From Trichostrongylus colubriformis (taxonomy: Eukaryota; Nematoda; Chromadorea; Rhabditida; Trichostrongylidae), in the NCBI GenBank assembly GCA_963978905.1, contig OZ022259.1, positions 17,458,068-17,522,067 on the forward strand: a stretch of DNA of 64,000 bases, given 5' to 3'. Shown in pieces: positions 35,501 to 47,500 of this stretch. The first letter of the stretch is position 1, and each line of letters starts with the position of its first letter. The translations under genes were made by a program, and so were the position numbers. A model generated the notes under the pieces. The model did no database searches, had not been told where the DNA came from, and saw only the letters and a program-made list of their open reading frames with translations.

Positions 35501-38500
35501 AGTCCCTCTTCGTTTCCGATTGCGGCGGACGACGGGGCGGGCTCTTAGTGTAAAGCCCCGCCGCCTCGGCCACTACTCTGAGGAGCTGTATCTTGAGCGG
35601 ATTCTCATATTTTCACCTGAAACTTTGCAAACGGTCCTTATTAGGCAAATATTAGGTCTATGCAGAATAAATGGCCAAAACGGACTACTTTTTTCAAAAC
35701 GCCATAACTTCGCTCAGACACAACTTTATTTGTCGAAATAAAAACCATTCGAATCTACACAACCTTGCCAACGATCTGGTAGAGAAAATATGCCATCATG
35801 ATCAAATTCAGGATTGCGAAAATTAATGAAGTCGACGATGGCATTTTCAACATGCATCGTTTCGGCGAACTCCTTCTGACCCAGGTTTGCATCGAGAACC
35901 GGGAAAAAGTGGTAATTCGTCAGAGATAGGCCTGAGGAATAAGGGGGGGGGGGGGGTGAGGGAGAGTCTCGATCAGGTTCTGCCGGGTGACTTGCGAACT
36001 GTGGGGTTTTGCGTTGTTTTGCGCACCCAGTAAAAAAATGATGCAGTTAGGCATCGAGCCTCTCCCTCACCACCCCCTTATTCCCCAGACCTATCCCTGA
36101 CGGATTACCACTTTTTCCGGGTTCCCGATGCAAACCTGCGGCAGAAAAATTATGCACGGTAAAAATGCCATTCTTGACTTTATTGATTCTCGCAATCCAG
36201 AATTTGATCGTGATGGTATATTTTCCTTACCATATCGTTGGCAAAATTCTGTAGATTCGAATGGTTTTTATTTCGAATAATAAAGTTGTGTCTGAGCGAA
36301 GTTATGGCCAATTACGTTTCGGCCATTTATTCTGCATAACCTAATACAACATAAATGTATGGAGCACAGAAACTTATTTTTCTGTGCACAATTCCTTTAG
36401 GCCGCTTCCATACTTTGCGCACCGACGCCGTCACGCGCGTGACGCAGGCACGCGCGTGACGGCGTCGGTGCGCAAAGTATGGAAGCGGCCTTAAAGATCC
36501 ACGAGCATGTTTCAGAACAGCACAAACAAGGATATATCTCTCTTTGGCTCGTTATCGTCGTGATCACTTTTCAAGAAAGCTGCTTTTAGTCGCAGATACC
36601 AAGAATATTCTCCCTTCTTGATAGGCCCATTTCCACTACTTATGTGCGCTATTCCAGAGTGCTTTTCTAGAAAATGTGTTTGATTGGCAGAGCAACCTTC
36701 TTGAAAAGAATGGATTGGAGAGTGCATTGTGGGTGGAGAGCTCATTTGAGCTCCTATTATCATACGCACAATATTGAATAGCTGCATAAAATGCAAAAGG
36801 CCACCTTCGTTTTTGTGGCGGCGGAACTGGCAAACAATGACCGATGAATTCGTCGGAAAACGCTCTGCGACGGCACAATGGTGTGCCCATTTGGCCATGT
36901 TGAGGCTTTTCAGATTGTTCGATAAAGCGGAACCAAGGGATTTTAGACTCCCACAAAGCTAAGGACACTTACAAAGTCGCTAACTTCCGAAGAAATGGGT
37001 ATTAAGGGATGGCGGGGGAGACCAGGAGTTTAAAAAGGCGTAGAGCGAGATCAATTATATCTATCCTTTGAACGAATCAGTGAGACTTCAAAGACTCCCA
37101 AGATCTTACAAAGCGCTATCAATAATCTCATCGCCTTGAACTCAAAGCTTTGCTATCACTGCCAACCATCAATAGTGGAATGGAAGATAGGAAAAATTTC
37201 AGCGGCCCTTTTTCCTCTTTTTAAACTGGCTGATCACCACTGAAGAGCTTCTGCAATTTACAGTTCGCTACGACTTTTTTGTAGCTCTTTCATTATAGAA
37301 AGACTAATCTGTAGTTACCGCACTTTTATTTTTTAAAATTTGAGTCATTATTGGTGATAGGAGGCGTAGAATAACACAGCATTTGGGCGTGGCGAAAACG
37401 TCGCGCGCGCATGGGGTGCGGTTTCCTGACCATAAGGCCATACTATGCGGTGCCGCCGCCAGAGCGTGCGTCTCCGCCGATGCCACCCTGCCTCGTTGTC
37501 TTCATCATCTTTGCACCTCCTCCGTGCCATTCTGCCTCGCTGTCTGTGAACGCAGCCGCGCCCTCCCGGTGCTGGATATGAACGCGGCTTAAGGAAACCC
37601 CATAATTCCCTAATCGCCGTTGTTATGTAAAGTAATCATTCCGTCGTATTTTTTGCATTCAATTTCTAAAAAAGACTATTTATCCTTTTATGGAGGTTGT
37701 TGGTCAGAACACACAAACTGGGTCGCTACGCCACCCGAAGTAGGCTCACTATTCATCAGAGGAATTGTGATTATTTGAACAAACTCCTCTTCGAAACCTC
37801 TTTCCTGCCCATTTCGACGATTTGATGGTGTTTACGGCGCGAAGCTCCGCAGGGCTGCATTATAACGTTAGACCACCAGGGAATAGAGAGGCTTCCGAAA
37901 ACGAGCCAATTTACTCTGCACTTATGGAATTTGGTGGAAGGGGATAGCTATATTTGCATGGATAGTGTCTGCTGGGGAACTTATTTCAAAGTTCCTCGAT
38001 TCGAACGGAAACTATCGAACTATTCTTCACTGAGCCAGGCCTTTTCTGTCGTTTCATTTTTCAGGGCTAAATCCCAGGGGGTGGACACGGCGAGAGTTGA
38101 AAAGCTGGAAAAAGCTTCTCAGTGAAATATCGCTATGGTGTAGGGAATTCTGCGATCGTCTTTGAGATCTGCATAATCGCACTTTGTTGGTGTCTCTTGG
38201 GTCGACGGAAAAAAGACAAGTCTGTCGATTAAGCATGCGTCACCATTCGACTAGTGGTTTTCACATCGCAAATGTTCACAAAGAAGCTTCCCACAGGGGC
38301 CACTTAGTGGTCACATAGTCGATAGTAGGACCTTCTGTTCTAGAAACTTCTTTCCGGAGAGATGGGGGCAAGCTAAAAATGACTTGACAACAATCTCACT
38401 CTCGTGTGCAGTGAAGCCCTAGCATTTCATCCCATATTCCCGAAATAGCCAATGTACACGCCACGTTTGTAGAAGTTCTGGCGCTTACTGAGGTATTCAA

Positions 38501-41500
38501 ATTATTTAAATGTAGAAAATATATACTGTCACCAGAACTGATGAGGAAAGTGTAAGGTATTACTGCCTCAATGTCAAATTTCCTTGTCACCACAAAAAGT
38601 ATTCAGAAAGCCTACACACGGAAGCCGCTAAACACGAAGATTTGCTGCAGCTGCAGGAATGTTACCAACGTTGCTTAGATACTCATAACAAATAGCGGCA
38701 ACTTGTCGCAGCCGAAAGTGACAGATTTCTAGAGAAGGGCTGGCATTAACTGCGAAAAAGTGCTGCCCTTCAAAAGAGCAAGGAACATCGACGAAGTATA
38801 GGGATTCGAGAAAAGGCTATGTAGGCTTCCAAGAGTACAACTGATTTGATCCTCGTTTTGGGTTGTTTAAAAGGGGGCATAGACAAGTGAAACTTAGGTA
38901 ACACTGAATTCAGGGGAATGATGTGCACAAAATCTGAACTTACCACACAGTTCTCTGAAATTCAATGGGTGGAATTTATACAAAAATACGTCACAAAATT
39001 TCTTTTTAGCGAATCAGAGCGATAAGAGGGTATGCCAATGGAGATACAGTAGCGCTCAAAAGTCTTCGGCCAGATTATCTTTCACTTGGGTTTTTCACTT
39101 GTAACTTTTTTGCGACTGGACCGATCTAAGAGAAATTAAGTATGTTGTACTTGGAGACACTACATACTAAATATACTATTTTGGCCATAAACGGAGTAAG
39201 TTACGTGTGTGTAAATGCTGTTTTTTGTTTTTGGGGTGCCATCCCTATGCTGTCCCGCTGTGCCCCTGTCATCAAAAGTCATGGTTTCTCTAGAGAATAT
39301 TGATGCTTTCTGAGGCTTGCTAGTTTTATTTTTTTGCAAAGAAAGCCGTTTTTCTTGAGTAAGCCTTCTCCTTTTCTCCAGTGGTTTTGTAGTAAATTCT
39401 TGTAAAAACCATGAAAAGAGTCAAGCGGCGCTCAAGTAGAAGGAAATGTTGACAATAGTTTCGGGCACCACATATTGAAATTTTGTCAAATTTGGTCAAG
39501 TAGAAAAAAAGTACGACAAAAAAGTGTTTGGCCGGAGACTTTAAGCGCTACGGTAGATCGGTTCATTAGTGAAGAGGTGATACCCTTTTTGTGGCCTGGG
39601 CACAATTAATGAGGCTATAGAGCCTTCTGCTATTTTCAAACTCTTTTGTGTAGTTCTTTCCGAACACCTTCATGAGCTCGTTCAACAAGGAAAATCAAAA
39701 AATTCCGAGGGTAGCCGAAGGGCCTTGGAGGATCGCAATCACTTTTTGCATTGACCAGACAATAATTAGCGGCCCTGTAAATGAGCGAATAACTCCTCAA
39801 AAATATCATTAAGTTAGTTAAAATATCATTAGAAATAGCTTTGAAAGGAACCGAAAATATTCGAATTAAACGTCATCCTACAATACCTCTGTGCATTTCA
39901 AAAAAAATTGTACCAATCCCATTGGAAATGTACACGGTAACGGTTGGCAAGGCAATTGTACATACATTTCACGCATTCAGCCTACTGTAATGAGTAAGCA
40001 ACCACTCCCTGTTTTTGTAATTCTGATGAACTGTTGTGGTGAAAGCAGTGAAGGATTAAGATTACAGTAAAGGTAGAAAAATAGTGTAAGAAAGGGAAAA
40101 TCCCAGAATTTTTTTTACGAAACTATGAAAGGAGGAAGGACGATGAAGGGAATTCTATTATGTGTCCATTGCTGTGTTTCCGAGGCGTACCAGTACCATT
40201 ACTTCAGTTATCTGACTACTTATAGCGCCTCTTGCTCGAAGGCAGAAACTCGTATAGGCGCAGCTTTAAAGAGGTTATGTCAAAGATTCGCTACAACAAA
40301 AGTGGGACAGAAAACTAGCATAGCCGCGCGAGGCGATCGGTGCAAGCTAGGGACGCCGCGTGGAGCGATGGCTGTGTCCTATCCTTCAATCCGACGCAAC
40401 CATTTCAGGACCTATTTAATACGACACCTCTAACTCACACTCATCATGCTGCAACGCGAACTTTTAGTCTTAATAGAACGAACCCTTTTTCTTTTTTATT
40501 GCATAAATCTTCATGGATCCATCCCTTATGTAAAGCCTCCCATCATAGTAGGTCCACGACCGATTTCTAAGCCTCATGCTTCAGGTACTCGACCCCGATG
40601 ATGGATCGATTCAGCTTGGAAGTAGAGACGATGTACTTTAACGACCCTGGCACCCAAGAAAACGCCTTCAATTTGAATGCCCAAGATTTGAAGAACCGCA
40701 TTGTGGACGTGATGGATTTTGTTAAGGTATTTGCGTTCATTATTTTTACTAATAATTCACTTCAATTATCTCATTTAGGATCCAATTTCATCCAACGACT
40801 ATTGTGTCGAAGAGGACCCTAAGCTCTACCGAAGTCAAAAAACTGGTCGTGGACCGCTTAACGAGGACTGGGTGAAAGAGTGCGTGCGAGCAGGTAATTC
40901 TGCATTTCAAGTGCTATTATCACCCGAGTTGAGGGGTTGTGAATGAAAATGGGAAGTGATGTTTCCACTATTGGTGAAGATTAATTAGCTAGCATAGTAT
41001 CTTAGAAAAGAGTGGCGCAATACTCGTCTGAGACTCGCTCGAATTAGTTAAAAGTCCAGAAGATTCCGCGAAAATCCAGCAAGATCCTAGCCACTTTCTT
41101 GTTTATTTACTCACTCCTTACTAGATGTTGGTAGCTAGATAGGGATTTTTTGTGAGAGATTTTATGCTGGTTCCCCTTTTCTCTTTGATTCAAGACTTTT
41201 AGAATTTCATTAAGCTTGTTCCTAAGCATATTTCAATTCCACCAATAGCTTCAGCTGCGTTCTGGCTAGAAATCAACGTCCAAGATCTCACCAACTTTTG
41301 ATCTTTGGAAGCTTCGTCGAAGTGTCATCTTCAGGATGACCAAGCTAATACTCAGAAATAATTTATTCCAGGGAAACCCATAATGTGCGCCTATAAGATG
41401 TGTCGTGTCGAGTTTCGTTACTGGGGGTTGCAGGTTGGGTTTTTGAACAAACTTTTAAACTTTTCCTAAGATTATATAGATTATCCTTATTTTTGAATAT

Positions 41501-44500
41501 ATCATTTTTGTAGAATTTTGTTCATAAAACAATTCACCAACTTCCCCTACACAGTGTTTCTTGAACAACAGCATTTAATGGAGTGTTTTCACAAAAATGG
41601 CTCTCAAATTGCGGGGTATACACGCTTATGACAAAAAATCGCTCCGCGGCGTCGCACTCGCGGCGCCATCAGTACGAGTCGTTTGGACTTCCGCTCGATT
41701 GCAATGGGCTGTACCCTGAAGGATCTTTAAAGATTGTAGTTTGGATGCTTCAGAAGTTCGCCTACGTTGTTGTTGTTGCTGTTTCAACAAATGAAGCTGC
41801 AAACGACTCGCACTCGCCGCGCCGCTCGCCGTGGGCGGCCTTGCGATTTTTTGACATAAGTGCACACGCCCTCAATTTCCCAACCGCACGAAGTACGACT
41901 TTGCAGAATGTTTGAGGGAGGGTGTTATTTTGATTGATTGGTTGAGAGGGGGTAGGTCATGTTCGGTTTGCTGGGCTTGTGCACCATGCACTAATTTTGG
42001 ATATGCTGTGGAATACAATAAGAGTCTATGTAGCATATACCTGAGTTCAAAAGGTCAACAAAAGTGCTAGAAATTCTCGGTCAATTTCAAAAAAAAGTGT
42101 AGGCAAAAGAGGCTAACATTAGATAAAATGGTATGCTTTTTACATATAATTAATTACACATATATAAACTTGTTTTATATTATATATTACATTACTATGA
42201 ATAAGCATATTTTGAAATACCTTGCTTAATTAGCGTTCTCTCAATTATAGACAAGGGCAGAGCGATGGATTCACGACCTGGCGCTGAGGAACACTATGCT
42301 CAGAGCTCATCGTCAAGCGTGGGCATGGCAAGATGAATGGGTCGGCTTAACCATGGCTGACATCAGACGACTGGAAGCCGAAGCAGCCGAACATCTCTCG
42401 GCAGTCATGGCAAAAGAGTGAGTTTAAGCGGTAAATTTAGTCCAGCAGACCGCAGTTCTCGCGGCAATCGCATAGGACCTCAGCATTACAGTAGATCTAT
42501 GATCATTAGTACAGTGAATTTCGTTGGTTTTTTCCACTGCCTCACTTCACACCATCTTTCCCAGTGGTTGTGAAAATCAGCTTATCCATTGCTTTCGATT
42601 ATCCTCGAACTCATTCAGGAATGATGAGGCTACTGAAGATTCTGATGCCTCTTCTGACGACCTCTACTTCGACTGTAACGACGGTTCATCATTGAATCAC
42701 AAGCCATCCATTATTCGGTGGAGCTCGGAACTTGAACTGGAGATCGTCGACGAACGTAAGAAATATTTCTAGCCGTTAACACCAAAGAGCCGTATCACTT
42801 TTGAATGGTTTCCACTGGAAAAGTGGAAGTGGGCAACCAAAAAGATGATTTTCCGTACAAACTAGAACCTCAAGCCACTCCCTGAGTAGTACAAATGACT
42901 TTATCTGATTTTCGGCAAATCGGCAGCTTCACTATAACCCTTGGAAGCTTATGCAATAAATGGGAGCGACACCACTGTGCTAATGCCCCCCCCCCCCCCA
43001 GTCCATACTGAAGCATACCGCAGGATTACATACTAAGTGAGGCAATACTATCGCTGCTCATAGAGAATCTTGCAGACTCGCCTCCTTTAACGCCACGACC
43101 AAATAGCGCAGCTTTGCTGATCATGGTGTTCCATGGAGAGTTCTGTCCAGAAAATCCGGTAGACGCAAAGACAAACGACACAAATACCTTCAGGTAAGCC
43201 GGAGTTTAAAATTGCGCAGTGGTACTATTAGGTCGAACCATAATTTCTGTTACACTATGACGAAAAATTTCAAATTTATTTTTCTTTATTTGTGTCTAAC
43301 TTCAGTCAACAAAATATGTACCATTATGATCACCAATATTTTGCCAGCGAATAGGGAGATAATAGATGCCTGGCTTATAGAAGTCTGGGAATTTCTGGTC
43401 GAAGAAAGTTTGGAGGTCGATTTGAGATCATCGTCATCTGTGAACTGTCGTCCGTCGAGGAAGTGGGTCAGAGATCGGAATAGGTGGTAGTCGGGTGACG
43501 GTTGGGACACACGAATCTAGGCCGTGACCCTGTGACAGCCTGTGGCCTTTGCCCTGTGACATGAATAGTTCAGTCAATTTGACTATACAACGGAACAGAC
43601 TTGCAAGGAGGACACGATTTACATGAACAAATTGTCTGAATTATTTAAGGCTTAGGTCAAAGGCCACAGGCTATTACAGGGTCACGGCCTAGATTCGTGT
43701 GTCCCAACCTACACCCGGTGGTAGTCACTTGGGGCCATGCCCGGAAATTACGGTGGGCGGGGGAGCTTTGTCCAACCAAGGTCCTGGATCTTTTGACACC
43801 TCAACTTTTCCACATGTGGGCGAGCGTTGTCGTAGAGAAAGAAGACTCGGGTCGTTTTTCCGGTAAGTTTTGCCGCTCCGGTGTCCAATTGCCTGCAGTA
43901 GAGATCGGCAGTGGCTGTCGTGTTGGATGGTAACAGTTCCCTATTTTTTGAAAATTAAAAAAAAAGAGTTTTTTCTCTGTGCTATTTTCCGAATTTTTTT
44001 CCAATTCAATTTGAGCCGATCGAGCCATCAGGCTGCCGCCATATGAGAGACAGTACCTGGGTCCATCGACTGGTTGATTCGGTTAGTGGACTTGCATGCT
44101 GAGGAACCGGGGCGGTGTTCGTGAATTCCGCCCCTCTCGCGAAATTGTCGTAGATTCACTGCTAGTTGAAGCCATAGAGAATATGAATGTGTTAATCAAT
44201 AGCCCTTTTCAGTCGCTTCATATACCCCCCCCCCCACCACCAAATATTCCAGAAGTTTCCACAGTTTTCCACAAAAGTGTAACAGAAATTGTTGTTCAAC
44301 CTAATAGAAAAATACAGGCGCTACGGACTGGTGAGTGTGGCCATCTGTCCTGTGCCGCCAGCTGGAGTTTTCTGTACTCAAGTGCCTTAATCAACAGCAC
44401 GATAAAACGCGTTTTGAAATGGTGAAAAGTGGAAAGAACGACGCAAATGGCCGCGTTCATACTCACTGCTGGCAGGGCGTGGCTGGTTTCACAGGCAGCG

Positions 44501-47500
44501 AGGCAGAGTGACACGAAAGAGGTGCAGAGACCACTTAGGCGTTGCGTCAGAATGCCATAGGCGGAGATACAGAAACACGCAGACACGCCTTGCCACCAGC
44601 ACCATAGAGTATGAACGTTGCCTGAGCAGCCTCTGTTATAATGCTACCTCTGGTCGCTTGAAAAATGTTATTTGCACTACTATTCTCCGATTGCTTCACG
44701 AATAAAGGTGTACCCGGTGGGCATTGGTATTCCCGCAGGCCCTGTGAAATCAACCGTGTTCAAAGAAGGGAAAAGTTCTTAAAAATGAGCGCTAGAGGTC
44801 CAAGACAGCATTTGTTATGCTTTCCAGTGAAAAGTGAACTCAGAGCAACGTCGCAGGACCTCACGGAAATCCAGGAATTAAGCTCATCATGCGGCGAAGA
44901 CATACAATGCATAGCATCGCCACATGTCACAGATCCGCGTGGATTTGGTCAATACCTCAATAATGGGACGCGTGCAAACACGTCTGTCACCAGAACGAAC
45001 AAGGGAAATGGGGTGAGGTCGCCCGGGGATTCCACTCACGGACCTCAAAGGGCTACTTCGCATTATCGACCGTTGTCCCACATCCATCCAAGTCACTTTC
45101 CTACAAAAATTTTGTTCAGGTCAACCATCGACTCGCTCGTTCAACGTCATTACCCTCAACTAAAAGGGCGAGTCAATGTTTTGATGGTATCATGTGGGTC
45201 CGAACTGGATCCTGTCGTCCAACGACTCTCATCGATCTCATCCTCGTTTGGCGCCCTTCATCCATCAATGGCATTGATAATATCGAGTGCACAGAGTCTT
45301 TATCACGATGTCAGGCACATTTCAAGATTTCTCATGCTCGAGGTTCCATTTGGTTACACCCCTACTTCCTTTTTCAGGCCATCGAGGGGACAATTCGACG
45401 GGCAAATGAAGCTTATAATGAGTTCATTGAGACGCAGCCGCAGTTCAGTGGCGAGGTGATTTTCTTGCAGTCCCCACAATAGCATGATGTGTAGCGAAAC
45501 TCGCGCCCAAAAACGTGCCTTCGCAGTGTTATTGCGATCCTAACGCTAGGCGATCCATCGCGAACTGCACGCTTCAGTGGCCGAGTTTCACGCCGGCAAA
45601 CAGAGAAGGCGGAATTAGTTTCGTTCATGATGATGTTAAACAAATAAAACAACAAATGTAAACAAACAAGTGAAGCAATGAAAGGGAGAAGAAGCGATGA
45701 ACTATGAAAAATGCGTTTATGGTAGAAAATATTCAATGAATTCACATTCGAGGCCTTGGCAAGATATCGTGAGTGCAACAGCCGATCTATGTGTAAGCGA
45801 GTCCGCAGGCAAAAATTGACTGTCCAGGTGTCCTTAATATTACTTGGTCCTCATTAGTATAACGGTGCTGACGCGTTCTGGCCACACCCCCCGCTTCAAC
45901 GGGCTTGACCTCATTAGCGAAGCGGTGCTGATGCGTTTAGGCCACGCCCCCTTGCTTCAAGGGGTGTGGCCTAAACGCCTCAAACATCCTCTTACCAATG
46001 ACGACCAAGATGGCGTCCACCTGCCAGCAAGTGTGGAATTTCATTTTGAACGTGCTTGTCAAAGAAGAGCTTCATGAATGAGAGCTATTCGAGATTTATT
46101 CACTATTGGAGACGTGAATCAAGAGTTCACAGAGTTCACAGAATCAGAGTGACGATACTGATTTATAAACCTTCCGCCTCAAACAAAGCTCGAACTCGAA
46201 ATGTCTAGAATACTAGGTAGCGTGCTTATTTACTGCAAAACCAGAACACCACAGCTTTTTTCAACCTATAAGCTTTTGCTCTCGGTTGTGCGAAATCGAT
46301 ACGTGAATCCGAACTTGAAAATTTTGCGATTCATTCTAGGAGCATCAGCAAGTAGCTAGGAGGGGCGGTGAACTACAAGTAATTACTTTTCAGTAACTAC
46401 AATAATAATCTCAGGAACAGAAATTCAGGAATCTGGTGAGCATAACGATTCCAATCGAATTCACTGAATCTTAAGGTTTTTGTGGTCGGTGACACTTTGG
46501 GAGGACTACTGCTCTATGAAGCATTGACCAAGTACGATGTGAGAACACGTGTCACAAACTGCACGTCTAGGCCAAGCATTGGAGAAATCGACGGCGTAAG
46601 TGGATCGTTTTTTTAAATTCCAACGATCACCAGATTTCATTGAGGAGCATCCGAATTTATAGATAACCAATCATACGCACTCGACATTGCACTGCGAGCC
46701 AGTCATCCAGAAGTCACCGTCAATCAAGTCCACGGGAGGTGCTCGATCCAGCCCGGCACTTCTTCCTCACGCCGCATCGAGGAAGAAGCCATCACTTGGC
46801 TCTGCGTCGATCGATAGTGTTTTGGTGGGCTTAAGAACAAAATTATTCTAAATTTCAGTGATGTTGTGTCGAAAGTGAAAAATCACTGAGGTGTGGTTAA
46901 TGGAAGACTTGTTGTTAAGGTTCAAACTCGCATCGTCTTTCAACCGTCCACGGCATTTCTTTTGGGATGCCCACTTGGCTTAGTGCTTACACAACGAAAA
47001 TTGCTTGGATACGGTAATAATTCGTCCAAAATACGGTGGCTTCGTGTAATTGAAATATTCTTGTAGACATCGATCCGTTGGACTTGTGCCAAGTATTCAA
47101 TCTCTACTACCCACTCGATCCATGTGGTGCTCGGTTGGAACCAGTTCTGAATCCACATCTCAGTTTGATTCAACCTGCTAACGTTCCGAGGTCAGTACTT
47201 TTCGAGAATCCCAAAAACAAGGTAAACATTCCCACAAAATTATAAATTGACGGCCGATGAAGTGGAGCGTCCGAGTGGGTTTGAAGCTGAGGAGTAAAAG
47301 GCGTTAGGAACGCAAATTGAGAAACAAATCAAATTCGGGCGCAAAAATTTGAACTACGCTTTGACTCCTGACGGCTGCTCAGATGTTGTGGCGGGAATTC
47401 AAACGATTTGCTCTCTTTCCAGTATTGATTTCCTCCTTGGAATAAAGGAAATTTCTTGGTTCTTTCACAGTTTCTGTTCATGTACAGAATATAGTAGAGT

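Noticed and set aside
36500..36968. Minus-strand frames of 110-128 codons near 36.5-37.0 kb
   Set aside because: Intronic, overlapping one another in different frames, no splice signals or recognisable motifs.
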